The notes beneath the pieces are model-generated. The model was not told the DNA's origin and ran no database searches. It saw nothing but the letters and a program-made list of their open reading frames with translations. A stretch of 64,000 nt of DNA from Pseudomonas sp. ERMR1:02 (GTDB lineage Bacteria > Pseudomonadota > Gammaproteobacteria > Pseudomonadales > Pseudomonadaceae), in NCBI RefSeq assembly GCF_002277815.1, contig NZ_NKJI01000026.1, forward strand, positions 1-64,000, given 5' to 3'. Below, in pieces: positions 39,522 to 47,846 of this stretch. Position 1 is the stretch's first letter. The number at the start of each line of letters is the position of its first letter. The position numbers and the translations under genes are program-made.

Positions 39522-40574
39522 TCAGCCGATTTTGTTCACCGGTATATAAGTGCCGACCAAGTAGATATCCACGGGATTTTTCGGTCGATACGTCGATGAA
39601 GCCACAACCCGCTGCTGCACGCTGTCATCGAAGCACTCCTGGCCGAAGGGCGTTTTGCCGATAGGCCGGAAGTACCGGGCATTCAACAGTCGGTAAGTAC
39701 CACCGAGGAAATCTTCATAGGAGTCAGTGATGTCCGCCAGTGCATTCGCTTGCTTGGGGATTTTCTTCGGGTTCAATTCCAGACCGCAGTCCATGATTTT
39801 GCTGGCCATCCAGCGCAGCGGGACATCCGACAGGTTGTTATCGGTATACCCGCCCCCCACGTTGGCATGCGCTCCGCAGAACCAGACCTGCTCCATGACT
39901 TGATTCGGCTTGGCAATCGGGTCCCAAAGCGTACATTCGTAATTGACCCGATTTTCATCAATGGCGACTGCATGGAAGGCATTGCGCACAATGCCGCTGA
40001 GTTCCGTATCGTGAAACTCATAAAATTCCTGGTTGAACCACTCAGCCGATTTGAACGGAACACCTAACGCACCGACCGTATCCCAGACACCCAGAAAGTG
40101 AATATCGATTTCCCGGGAGTAACTCTGGCGAAAGAACCTGGCGTTTTCCGTATCCGCGCTGGAATCACGGGTGCGGTAAAGGCTGTACGCTTCATCGATG
40201 CGATCGATGTGCGTTTTCGTCAGCAACCCGACGTTGCGGATCAGCCCCACCAGGCTTCGCGCGGAATAGGCCCCGCGACTGAAACCGAAAATGAAAACCT
40301 GATCACCCTCTTCGTAGTTCTTGGCCAATTCAACGTAGCCTTCCTTGATTTTCTTCGACAGGCCAACGCCGAATGCCCCGCCCTCGAGTTTGTCGTACCA
40401 ATCGGTGCCTACGCCGGCGATATAAATTTTCTTCTGAACGGTCCCGTCTTTTTGGCTGGCCAGGATCGCATCATGGAGCTTGACCACATTGGTGTTGGCA
40501 TCGCCGTCGATCTCCGGCTTCTGATCAGGCAAGTTCCAGGTTCCGTCGAAGGCAACAATGATATTTTTCGGCAT
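39522..40574 (-). CDS. DUF2235 alpha/beta hydrolase (Tle1-like phospholipase domain)
   Basis: A 350-residue protein. It begins KNIIVAFDGTWNLPDQ, has the nucleophile motif IFGFSRGAYSARSL (Gly-x-Ser-x-Gly type), then VWDTVGALG and the His region CGAHANVGGGYTDNNLSDV, the features of DUF2235. This family includes T6SS phospholipase effectors (Tle1) and many uncharacterised proteins. No signal peptide, so cytoplasmic or T6SS-delivered. It has no PAAR or VgrG neighbour and no obvious immunity gene next to it. Enzyme class is secure; toxin role is speculative. Confidence 0.88.
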   Translation of the reverse strand: MPKNIIVAFDGTWNLPDQKPEIDGDANTNVVKLHDAILASQKDGTVQKKIYIAGVGTDWYDKLEGGAFGVGLSKKIKEGYVELAKNYEEGDQVFIFGFSRGAYSARSLVGLIRNVGLLTKTHIDRIDEAYSLYRTRDSSADTENARFFRQSYSREIDIHFLGVWDTVGALGVPFKSAEWFNQEFYEFHDTELSGIVRNAFHAVAIDENRVNYECTLWDPIAKPNQVMEQVWFCGAHANVGGGYTDNNLSDVPLRWMASKIMDCGLELNPKKIPKQANALADITDSYEDFLGGTYRLLNARYFRPIGKTPFGQECFDDSVQQRVVASSTYRPKNPVDIYLVGTYIPVNKIG

Positions 40575-40613
40575 GTTCCTCTCCCTTCACTTTTGACTAC
40601 CCCGGCACGCCCG

Positions 40614-41183
40614 CTAGCGCTGCGGCGCGACCATCCGAAAGCGGATATTGATTTCGTTGGACACCACCGTATTTGCCCATTCGCCCTCACCGATTTTGAA
40701 GTCATTGCGTTCGAGGGTCAGCTTGCCATCAAATATGCCGACGGCGTTTTCCGCCTTCAGCAACACCGGTACAGCCACTTCGCGGGTAACCCCCCGCAGC
40801 GTGAGATTGCCGGTGATCTGGTAGCGGTGGTTGCCGAGGTCTTTGAACCTGATCGACTCAAAGGTCGCCACCGGATATTTGGCAGTGTCGAACCACGCAG
40901 GCTTTTGCAGTTCTTCATTGGCGTCGCTGCTGCCGGCATCGATGCTGTCCAGGTCGATGGTCAATTTGGCGTGGGCCGCTTCGGGGTGGCGGGTATCGAA
41001 ATCGAGGGCGCCTTCGAACTTGCTAAAGGTGCCGTAGACCCTCGACCCCATTTGGTTGTAGGTAAAACTGATGGTGCTGGCCGTCGGATTCACGTTGGTG
41101 TACTGGACCGCGAAAACGCCGGGGACGACACCGAACGCTAGAAAGGCAGCCAGTGCGGTGAAAGGCAAAAAACGAGGGCTCAT
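40614..41183 (-). CDS. YceI family periplasmic protein
   Basis: A 189-residue lipocalin-like protein. Residues 1-25 are a signal peptide ending GVFA; the mature part has YTNVNPTASTISFTYNQMG, HAKLTIDLDSIDAGS, and KYPVATFESIRFKDLG, all characteristic of YceI, a polyisoprenoid-binding fold. It is periplasmic. The stress-linked role of the family (base or cold induced) is known generally; here it is a lone gene downstream of no clear partner. It is separated from the DUF2235 gene by 39 bases and may be cotranscribed with it. Confidence 0.92.
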   Translation of the reverse strand: MSPRFLPFTALAAFLAFGVVPGVFAVQYTNVNPTASTISFTYNQMGSRVYGTFSKFEGALDFDTRHPEAAHAKLTIDLDSIDAGSSDANEELQKPAWFDTAKYPVATFESIRFKDLGNHRYQITGNLTLRGVTREVAVPVLLKAENAVGIFDGKLTLERNDFKIGEGEWANTVVSNEINIRFRMVAPQR

Positions 41184-41412
41184 GCAACTCTCCGGACGGG
41201 GCTCGCGCGATGAGAAGTGGTGCGTATCGACAACTCAATGACTATAGATACCGATACCTATCCGAACAAATCCTGCAGATATAAACATCAGGTCAATTTG
41301 GAATAATTGATACCCCCGACAAAACTATAATTAGTCAGGCGTTAGTTATCGACAAAGATACAACTCATTCAACCCCTTTTTATTCAAGCCTGCATTGTCG
41401 ATGGAGGCAGTC

Positions 41413-42117
41413 ATGAGCATTCAAGTAGACCTCGCGCAAATACTGAAGCTTGCACCCAGTGCAAGAACCAGCTACCGCGAGGCGTTCGAGCAAAGCCAAC
41501 CTGTCCTCGATCATTACGATATTTCCGGTAACTCCTTGCGTGTCGCGCATTTCATGGCCCAGGTTCTGCACGAATGCGGGGGTCTTACAATCCAGTTCGA
41601 AAACCTCAACTACAGCCCGGAGCGACTGCCCAAAGTCTGGCCAAGCCGCTTCCTGCCCAATGGCCCTCTCGACCCTCAAGAGTACGCACACAACCCGGAA
41701 AAACTGGCCAATTCGGTCTATGGAGATCGCATGGGCAATCAAAAGGACACAAACGATGGTTTCAACTATCGAGGTCGCGGGTTGCTGCAGCTCACAGGCA
41801 AGGAGAGTTACGTCAAGGCCACGCAACTGCTACGCCAGTGGCAAGCAGACGCACCGGATTTCAGCGCATTACCAGACGAGGTCATCAGCGCGCAGTGGTG
41901 CGTGGCTATCGCGGCGGCAGAATGGGATGCCAAAAACTGCAATGGACTGGCCGATGAAGACAGCATTCGCAAAGTGACACTGGCTATCAATGGAGGCTTG
42001 ATCGGTCTCGCAGAACGCCAGGAATGGCTGCGTCGAACCAAAAACATCTGGTCATTCACGAACGCATCCCAGCCTACCCGGGTTCTCGCTGCCACGCCCG
42101 CTGCAGCAAGTCCATGA
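41413..42117 (+). CDS. Glycoside hydrolase family 19 chitinase/endolysin-like protein
   Basis: A 234-residue GH19 protein. Catalytic features are AHFMAQVLHECGGL (first Glu) and the conserved FNYRGRGLLQLTG motif; the C-terminal part has TLAINGGLIGLAERQEW. There is no signal peptide and no chitin-binding domain, as in phage endolysins and T6SS-type muramidases that cleave chitin or peptidoglycan. GGAGG supports ATG 41413; an upstream ATG at 41395 is possible. Its last 44 bases overlap the convergent phosphoribosyltransferase. No holin or phage gene adjoins it, so it may be a domesticated endolysin. Confidence 0.88.
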   Translation: MSIQVDLAQILKLAPSARTSYREAFEQSQPVLDHYDISGNSLRVAHFMAQVLHECGGLTIQFENLNYSPERLPKVWPSRFLPNGPLDPQEYAHNPEKLANSVYGDRMGNQKDTNDGFNYRGRGLLQLTGKESYVKATQLLRQWQADAPDFSALPDEVISAQWCVAIAAAEWDAKNCNGLADEDSIRKVTLAINGGLIGLAERQEWLRRTKNIWSFTNASQPTRVLAATPAAASP

Positions 42118-42742
42118 CTTCCTTATCCGAAGTCTGGGAAAAATTCATGTACCAATAGCCGATCGACATCAGCCAATCGGGGATCAGCGGGCAGATCAGT
42201 TCATCCACTTCTCTGCGCAACGCCTCGGCGGTTTCAATCGGGGCTACGGGCACGGCGACGACGATGCGCGCCGGCGCTTGCACCCGTACCGCTTCGATCG
42301 CGGCCATCATCGAAGCGCCGGTCGCCAGGCCGTCGTCGACCAGGATCACCACCTGATCCTTGAGTTGCAGCGGCGCGCGGGATCCGCGATATACCTGTTC
42401 GCGCCGCACCAACTCTTGGGTTTCCCGAGCGACCACGGCATCGAATGCGGCCTTCTCGATTGGATGTGCCCGCAGTGCATGTTCATTGAGAATCTGAATG
42501 CCACCACTGGCAATCGCACCCATGGCGAACTCCGGGTTCGACGGCACGCCGAGCTTGCGCACCAGCATCAGATCGAGTCGCACGCCGAGGGCCGTGGCCA
42601 CCTCATAAGCCACTGGCACTCCGCCACGGGGCAAGGCAAGGACGATGACATTCGGACGGTGGGCGTACTCGAGCAACGACTCCACCAAACGTCGACCGGC
42701 AGCGGCGCGGTCCTGCAGGATGGTTTGTGATAAGGGACTCAT
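42074..42742 (-). CDS. Phosphoribosyltransferase family protein
   Basis: About 222 residues, start ATG 42742 with GGGGAGG upstream. The PRPP-binding loop is VVILVDDGLATGASMMAAI, and an N-terminal segment VIVLALPRGGVPVAYEVA marks the family of stand-alone PRTases often located next to dienelactone hydrolases. It may salvage a purine or pyrimidine base, but substrate is uncertain. It ends tail-to-tail over the GH19 gene with a 44-base overlap. Confidence 0.9.
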   Translation of the reverse strand: MSPLSQTILQDRAAAGRRLVESLLEYAHRPNVIVLALPRGGVPVAYEVATALGVRLDLMLVRKLGVPSNPEFAMGAIASGGIQILNEHALRAHPIEKAAFDAVVARETQELVRREQVYRGSRAPLQLKDQVVILVDDGLATGASMMAAIEAVRVQAPARIVVAVPVAPIETAEALRREVDELICPLIPDWLMSIGYWYMNFSQTSDKEVMDLLQRAWQREPG

Positions 42743-42845
42743 TTGAACACCTCCCCAGGCAATCACGCCTGTCGGTTCGCACTTCCCCCACCCATCAATT
42801 GTCGGCGTGACAGTACCTGGCATCAAGCCTGGTCACGCCTGCCAC

Positions 42846-44207
42846 CTACACCAACCGCTCAATCTTCTGATGCTGCCACACCATCTTGTAATACAGCGTC
42901 TGCAACGCCAGCATCCCCAGATACGCCACCGGAAACGCCATCCACACCCCTTGCAACCCGAACCGCGCATCCAGCAGATACGCCACCGGCAACTGCACGC
43001 CCACCACGCACACAATCGAAATCGCCACCGGCACCATCACCGTGCCGCTGGCGCGCATAATCCCGCCAATAATCGCCTGGAAGCCGAACACCAGCAGGCT
43101 CCAGAGCATGATGTGCAACAGATGGTCGGCCATGTTCAGCGTCGCCTCCTCGGTGAGAAACGAGCCCAGCAACCGGTGCGACAGCAAATACCCCAACACC
43201 ACCAGCCCACCGGTCAGGCACACATTGATCATCAACCCCGTACGCAGAATCGGCCCGATACGCTCGATGCGCCCTGCCCCGATCGCCTGCGCCCCAAGGA
43301 TCGACGCCGTGATCGCAATCGACAGCGCCGGAAACTGCACGTAATTGACGATCTGCGTCACCGCACCATACGCCGCCGTCGCCTGGGAACCGTGCTGGTT
43401 CACCAACGCCAGAATCACCAGCTCCGACAGCGACAACACCACCATCTGCAACCCGGTGGGCAATCCGATGCGCAACACCTTGCCGAGAATCGCCATGTCC
43501 AGCTTCATCGCCGCCAAAAATTCGCGGTCCGGCGCCAACGGATGCCCCTTGCGAATCAACCGCCACGCCAGCCACCCCATCGCCGCCAGGTTCCCCGCCA
43601 ACCCGGCAAACGCCGCACTCTGAATCCCCAGCATCGGCAGCCCGAACCACCCGCGAATCAACGCTGGCGTCAGCGCCAGCCCCACACAGGTCGACACTAC
43701 CAGCGCCAACAACGGCGACAGCGTGTCACTCACCCCGCGCAACAACTGCGTGAACAACACAAACACCAACAGCAAGGGCATGAACCACAACATCACATGG
43801 GCATACGAAACCGCATCGTCCAGCACATCCCCAGGCGTCCCCAACCCCAACAACGCCGACCGCGCAAACACACTCCCCAACACCGCCGCCACCAACCCGA
43901 TCAACACCCCCAACAACAACGTCGCCCCGGCGATGGCCTTCACCAGATGCAGTTCGCGTGCCCCCCAGGCTTGACCGATCAACACGCCCGCGCCGGCGCC
44001 GAGGCCGATGACCAGGGCGATGAAGAAAAAGACGATGGGGAACATGCCCGACACCGCCGCGAGCGCTTGAGTGCCGAGCATTTGGCCGATGTAGATGCTG
44101 TTGACGGTGCCGGACATGGATTGGAGGAAGTTCGACAGGACCATTGGGGCGAGGAAAAGGAGGTAGGTTTTCCAGAGAGCGGGTTGGGGTTTGGGTGGGG
44201 TTTGCAT
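42846..44207 (-). CDS. MATE family efflux transporter
   Basis: A 453-residue membrane protein with about twelve hydrophobic segments in two homologous halves, including MVLSNFLQSMSGTVNSIYIG near the N-terminus and ITASILGAQAIGAGR in the second half. It is an inner-membrane Na+/H+ drug antiporter of the NorM/DinF class. The first 70 codons and about 20 bases of leader are duplicated at 46145-46375, 1.9 kb upstream, separated by the beta/sce7726 insert. This copy is complete. Confidence 0.93.
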   Translation of the reverse strand: MQTPPKPQPALWKTYLLFLAPMVLSNFLQSMSGTVNSIYIGQMLGTQALAAVSGMFPIVFFFIALVIGLGAGAGVLIGQAWGARELHLVKAIAGATLLLGVLIGLVAAVLGSVFARSALLGLGTPGDVLDDAVSYAHVMLWFMPLLLVFVLFTQLLRGVSDTLSPLLALVVSTCVGLALTPALIRGWFGLPMLGIQSAAFAGLAGNLAAMGWLAWRLIRKGHPLAPDREFLAAMKLDMAILGKVLRIGLPTGLQMVVLSLSELVILALVNQHGSQATAAYGAVTQIVNYVQFPALSIAITASILGAQAIGAGRIERIGPILRTGLMINVCLTGGLVVLGYLLSHRLLGSFLTEEATLNMADHLLHIMLWSLLVFGFQAIIGGIMRASGTVMVPVAISIVCVVGVQLPVAYLLDARFGLQGVWMAFPVAYLGMLALQTLYYKMVWQHQKIERLV

Positions 44208-44230
44208 TGGATGGAGGTCCGTCTCGACTG
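44002..44230. repeat. Left direct repeat (MATE 5' end)
   Basis: About 220 bases from AGGCCGATGACCAGGGCGAT through the MATE start codon to GTCCGTCTCG are repeated at 46152-46375 with roughly 88-90 percent identity by eye. The two copies are direct repeats flanking the AT-rich insert. Confidence 0.85.
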
Positions 44231-44370
44231 CTGGGAGGGTTGCTGATCTTAGCTACAACGGCTTGAAACAGAAATACGCTGACACATCCCTTGAGTCACG
44301 GTTTTGAAAAAGGCACCTACGCTCAATCCAGCTCAAGTCGAGCTTCGCTCACCACCATAGGAAGGTACTT

Positions 44371-45432
44371 ATGATTTACATACCCTGTATGAAGGTAGGT
44401 CAAAATGATGTAAAGGCGCTCATAAATCTGGAAGATCATCGAAAACAACTAGTATCTCCGCTCCTTAATATGAGAGGCATAGAACGCCACCTGAATGATT
44501 TTCTTGCAAACTGGGGCGACCATCCTTATTTAATGGATATATCTAGATCTACGCTAGATATCGCGGATGGCATCATAGCAGAAAGAGACTTACACAACCC
44601 CGCCAACCACTTCGAGAACAAACGAGCCTGGCTCAATGAAATAAAAGCTCCAAACAACTTACTAATACCAGTTGTATCCTGGCTTGACACAGACAATCCA
44701 CGCAATATCATACAACAAGCAAGATTGCTACTAGCAGACTTTGAAACCATCGCGATCAGAGTAATTTGCTCTACCGAAATAGCAGGAGCTAGCTGGGATA
44801 GAGCAATAAGCATTCTTGACGCTATTGCAAACCCGGAAAATATAATTGTAATTCTAGATTTTGGAGATAGGTCGCCATTCTCCACTATAAATGGCGGCGC
44901 TCTCGACCATAGTTTTTCCACTTTGGTCACCTACGGGATACATAGCGCAACTTTGCTTAGCTCATCTTTCCCAAGTCAGAAACCTCAAGCGGGAACCTCC
45001 AGCACAGCTATTTGCCATGACATCGTTTGGCAAGCCGAAGCACAACATCTAAACAGTTCAATAAATTTAATTTATGGCGATTACGCCGGAACAAACCCTG
45101 GCGCAGCTGTGGAATATATCCCTGGCATGGCAGTCATACCTTTTGCAAGTTACTACACACCTAATGAATGGTGGTTGAAGCGGCTTGGAAGAGATAAAGA
45201 GTTTGAGAATTACGTTCAGCTAGCAAGAGATATTCGTCAGTTACCCGACTACCACGGAGACGAATTTTGCTGGGCAACCAGAGAGTATGCAAGGATTAGC
45301 CAGACGAATGAGCGCTATGGAAATAATGGAGTATGGAACGGGCTAAGAGCTAATCAGCACATTTGCGCAACGCTCCAGTTTCTTCAGCATGAAGATAATG
45401 GCGACAATGTATCCTTCGACGACATATTTTGA
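44371..45432 (+). CDS. Beta family protein (phage beta-protein-like)
   Basis: A 353-residue AT-rich protein. The N-terminus MIYIPCMKVGQNDVKALINL, the central VISWLDTDNP-like segment and the run DYAGTNPGAAVEYIPGMAVI match the beta protein family seen in phages and defence-type islands, usually beside sce7725/sce7726 proteins. No membrane segment or signal peptide. Base composition is far lower in GC than the flanking MATE gene. Its 3' end overlaps the convergent sce7726 gene by 49 bases. Function is not established; a defence or toxin-antitoxin-like role is suggested only by the company it keeps. Confidence 0.75.
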   Translation: MIYIPCMKVGQNDVKALINLEDHRKQLVSPLLNMRGIERHLNDFLANWGDHPYLMDISRSTLDIADGIIAERDLHNPANHFENKRAWLNEIKAPNNLLIPVVSWLDTDNPRNIIQQARLLLADFETIAIRVICSTEIAGASWDRAISILDAIANPENIIVILDFGDRSPFSTINGGALDHSFSTLVTYGIHSATLLSSSFPSQKPQAGTSSTAICHDIVWQAEAQHLNSSINLIYGDYAGTNPGAAVEYIPGMAVIPFASYYTPNEWWLKRLGRDKEFENYVQLARDIRQLPDYHGDEFCWATREYARISQTNERYGNNGVWNGLRANQHICATLQFLQHEDNGDNVSFDDIF

Positions 45433-45980
45433 CTCACAGAGTAACGATCCTTAAGCCGATTTAACACCTTATCTCGAATAGGTTCCCAATCAAGCGCCTC
45501 GGCCACTTCGAGGCGCACTTCTTTGATTTTCATAATACTTTTTGTTTTAACCTTATACTCCCTACAGATTTCATCCAGCTCCGATCGCCACAAAAGACCT
45601 GTGAGAGTAAATTTGTCACGCAATTTGTTGTGTGCGGCTCGTCTAACAACAGCAATAGACCCAAGATCGTCAACCACAAGAATTCCGACGCTCCTATGAG
45701 TAACGTCAAACGCTTTCTCTATATGTTTGGAATGACAGCATAGCCAAACCTGATCAAAGCAACTCAGATACGCACTCTGTTGGCCTTCCCATCTGGATAG
45801 GCTATCTGCGGCCGACTTTATTTCAAATGCTGTCAGCTGCCCGTTCGCGTGAACAAGGTCTGCACGCCTCGCTTTGTTGATAAAGCAAAGCTCTCCGATG
45901 AAAACATCATCTTCAGTATGAGGCATGGTCCGGGTGACCCATGTCTTCAGTAATTCGCGGATATGATCTGGATTGTGCAT
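45384..45980 (-). CDS. sce7726 family protein, PD-(D/E)XK nuclease-like
   Basis: About 198 residues from ATG 45980 (MHNPDHIRELLKTWVTRTM); upstream in-frame starts at 46034 or 46130 are possible. The core is RRADLVHANGQLTAFEIKSA, then SRWEGQQSAYLSCFDQVWLC. This gives Asp, Glu-x-Lys and a following Gln in the order of PD-(D/E)XK nucleases, matching the sce7726 family. It probably binds or cuts nucleic acid in the cytoplasm. It converges with the beta-family gene, with a 49-base antisense overlap. Low GC and lack of other homology set the pair apart from the chromosome. Confidence 0.75.
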   Translation of the reverse strand: MHNPDHIRELLKTWVTRTMPHTEDDVFIGELCFINKARRADLVHANGQLTAFEIKSAADSLSRWEGQQSAYLSCFDQVWLCCHSKHIEKAFDVTHRSVGILVVDDLGSIAVVRRAAHNKLRDKFTLTGLLWRSELDEICREYKVKTKSIMKIKEVRLEVAEALDWEPIRDKVLNRLKDRYSVSQNMSSKDTLSPLSSC

Positions 45981-46144
45981 GGCGACGGAGTATAGCTTCT
46001 CTCCCTCTTGAAGCCTATGAGTACGACAATCCATCGGAGGAGCGGCATCTCCCAATAGCGAGAATGTGATGACTGTGCGGCTCGGCTCGCTACGTATTCC
46101 AGCCGCCCGATGACAATTTGAAAACCTCATGAAAAAATGTGAAC

Positions 46145-46354
46145 TCAACTCAGGCCGATGACCAGGGCGATGAAGAAGATGATCGGGAACATGCCGGATA
46201 CGGCGGCCAGCGCCTGGGTGCCGAGCATTTGGCCGATGTAGATGCTGTTGACGGTGCCGGACATGGATTGGAGGAAGTTCGACAGGACCATCGGGGCGAG
46301 GAAAAGGAGGTAGGTTTTCCAGAGGGGGTGTTGGGGTTTGGGTGGGGTTTGCAT
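46145..46354 (-). pseudogene. Truncated MATE transporter 5' fragment
   Basis: From ATG 46354 about 68 codons match the N-terminus of the intact MATE gene (MQTPPKPQHPLWKTYLLFL to FFIALVIGL) and then run into a stop in the insert. It lacks the rest of the transporter. It is the right-hand copy of the direct repeat and marks the junction of the beta/sce7726 insert. It is not translated into a working pump. Confidence 0.9.
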
Positions 46355-46375
46355 TGAGGGTCCGTCTCGGGTGCT
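46152..46375. repeat. Right direct repeat (MATE 5' end)
   Basis: Second copy of the repeat described at 44002-44230; similarity starts at AGGCCGATGACCAGGGCGAT and fades about 20 bases beyond the start codon. Confidence 0.85.
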
Positions 46376-46793
46376 GACGTGTTGATAGAGGATAGCTTCG
46401 GTGGCTGAATCCACGGGGGCGATGACCATCTCAGGTCTGTGTTTGGAATTCCAGTGAAGTGAGGTGAAAGGTCTGAGGTTTTATCAATGTGGGTCCTACA
46501 TGAAGTTCGGAAGTGCTCACCTGTCCTGCTGATCTGAGGCGGCTTATAGTCTGTTCCGTCGCCCAAATGGCGATTCAGGTTTGGCGACCTGATCACAGAG
46601 AATGCGAGAGCTATCCGCTTCATTGCAGGTATCATCGCACCCGCAAAGCCGCTGTTATGGCGGCTGTGCGCGGGAGACCTGCGGGTCTGCCGGTTTCTCT
46701 GTTGCCGGTTCGCCAACCTGCGCACAGCTGCCACCCAATCGTTTGGCGACGACTGAGTGACGGCCTCAAGCCAATCAAACAGAGATCTTCAAA
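46355..46793. other. Intergenic region between the MATE fragment and the DUF3077-like gene
   Basis: No protein gene is recognised. It holds the leader part of the right repeat, a possible promoter zone, and the structured element at 46659-46732. Confidence 0.6.
46659..46732 (+). ncRNA. Cloverleaf-like structured element (possible C4-type antisense RNA or leader)
   Basis: GGCGGCTGTGCGC (46659-46671) pairs with GCGCACAGCTGCC (46720-46732), twelve Watson-Crick pairs and one G-U. Inside, AGACC/GGTCT makes a hairpin with a four-base loop, and CCGG/CCGG and GGTTCGCCAACC make two more, mutually limiting, hairpins. The layout looks like a tRNA cloverleaf but has no anticodon arm or CCA end. It lies 60 bases before a DUF3077-like gene. 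Resemblance to C4 antisense RNA is from memory and uncertain. Confidence 0.45.
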
Positions 46794-47066
46794 ATGAATC
46801 GATATATGCCCCTCACCGGTATCGACCTGGTTCCGGCCTCCCTGCTCATTGATACCGAAGCCCCACTCGACGTCCTGCAAGCCGCGGCGGATTACCGTAT
46901 TCGTGCGGTTACGCAGGTGTTGGAGAATATTGCCTTTCGTGCCGAGATCGGTTGCGACACGGTGGTGTTATCGGACTTTTCCAAACTGCTGGCCATTCCA
47001 CTGAGGGATGGTTGTGACTTGATGGATGTGATTGGGCGGCGTTTGCGGGCGCAGGCGGCGGAGTAA
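46794..47066 (+). CDS. Small DUF3077-like protein of unknown function
   Basis: A 90-residue protein, MNRYMPLTGIDLVPASLL then APLDVLQAAADYRIRAVTQVLENIAF. The helix pattern around PLDVLQAAAD resembles DUF3077, a small Pseudomonas family, but the match is loose. No signal peptide, no Cys pair. AGAGATC precedes the ATG. A GC hairpin with T-run follows at 47074-47099. The structured element at 46659-46732 is in its 5' leader. Function unknown. Confidence 0.65.
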   Translation: MNRYMPLTGIDLVPASLLIDTEAPLDVLQAAADYRIRAVTQVLENIAFRAEIGCDTVVLSDFSKLLAIPLRDGCDLMDVIGRRLRAQAAE

Positions 47067-47073
47067 ATGAAAA

Positions 47074-47099
47074 CGGGCGCCGAGGGCGCCCGTTATTTC
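47074..47099 (+). terminator. Rho-independent terminator
   Basis: CGGGCGCC GAG GGCGCCCG stem with TTATTT following, just after the DUF3077-like gene. Confidence 0.8.
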
Positions 47100-47219
47100 C
47101 CCGACCATTAAATAAGCCCGACCCCGGCTTTTGCTCCCGCTGTGACGCTTTGACCTTCATACATACTTTCGAGCCGCGATGGATACATAATAAAACCCTG
47201 TACCGCTGGCCTGAGTTCC

Positions 47220-47618
47220 TTAAAACCGCGTCATGATCTCATCCATAATCCGATTCTGAGTTTCAACACTGGGTCTGTGGCGATAAGCCACGGCGAAAAA
47301 AGCAACGCCTTCGTAGTCGCAGCGAATTGAAAACGTCATGCCTTCACGCAACCCAAAGATTGAGCGTTCCCCTGCGTCAACAAAGTATTTCGCTTGTGTC
47401 AGAACTGCTTTGGCGTGCTCCATGCACCCCACTTTGCTAAGCGCGTGCTCTTTCCAATTGGTAGTGATACGCACAGTCGAAGTTTCACTGTCATCCTCAG
47501 GTGGCCGAATGATTTGTTTAGGGGGTGCGTTGCTGGAGCAAGCGGTCAGCCCCATTGTTACAACACTCATTAAAAAACAAAAACAAAGTCTCGAATGCAC
47601 AAGTGAACTTCGCACCAT
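47220..47618 (-). CDS. Hypothetical lipoprotein
   Basis: A 132-residue protein. A signal peptide ends with the lipobox LTAC (residues 24-27), so Cys27 is lipidated; the next residues SSN favour outer-membrane sorting. The remainder has no family I recognise: two Cys (VGCMEHA, SIRCDYEG) could pair. GGGAGG lies just before the ATG at 47618. It stands alone. Not assigned to a pathway. Confidence 0.7.
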   Translation of the reverse strand: MVRSSLVHSRLCFCFLMSVVTMGLTACSSNAPPKQIIRPPEDDSETSTVRITTNWKEHALSKVGCMEHAKAVLTQAKYFVDAGERSIFGLREGMTFSIRCDYEGVAFFAVAYRHRPSVETQNRIMDEIMTRF

Positions 47619-47730
47619 GAGGCCTCCCTATGACAGCCTGCCATCAGTGAACTGTAGCTTACTAATGTAATAGCAGATCTCCGGTTTTTTGCGGTGAGGC
47701 TGTAGAGCAGGCAGGTCAGTTCGCACGAAT

Positions 47731-47757
47731 GACCCGGCCTGATCAGCCGGGTTTTTC
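47731..47757. terminator. Terminator hairpin
   Basis: ACCCGGC CTGATCA GCCGGGT followed by TTTT; same loop sequence as the three terminators of the small repeat proteins. Confidence 0.75.
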
Positions 47758-47846
47758 ATGACTTTTGATTGGCGCCTACACTTCAATGGTCAGAAGAACA
47801 CCTGATGCCCGTCACAGTGCAGTAGCCACTGGCGTAACGCACAGCC

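Noticed and set aside
42807..44246. 479-codon plus-strand frame rich in His, Gln and Pro over the MATE gene
   Set aside because: Composition is that of an antisense shadow of membrane-protein codons.
44371..46148. Insertion sequence at the MATE locus
   Set aside because: Neither gene is a transposase and no terminal inverted repeats were found at the junctions; only long direct repeats of host sequence.
46659..46732. tRNA gene
   Set aside because: The cloverleaf-like shape has a 13-base closing stem and no anticodon loop of proper size.
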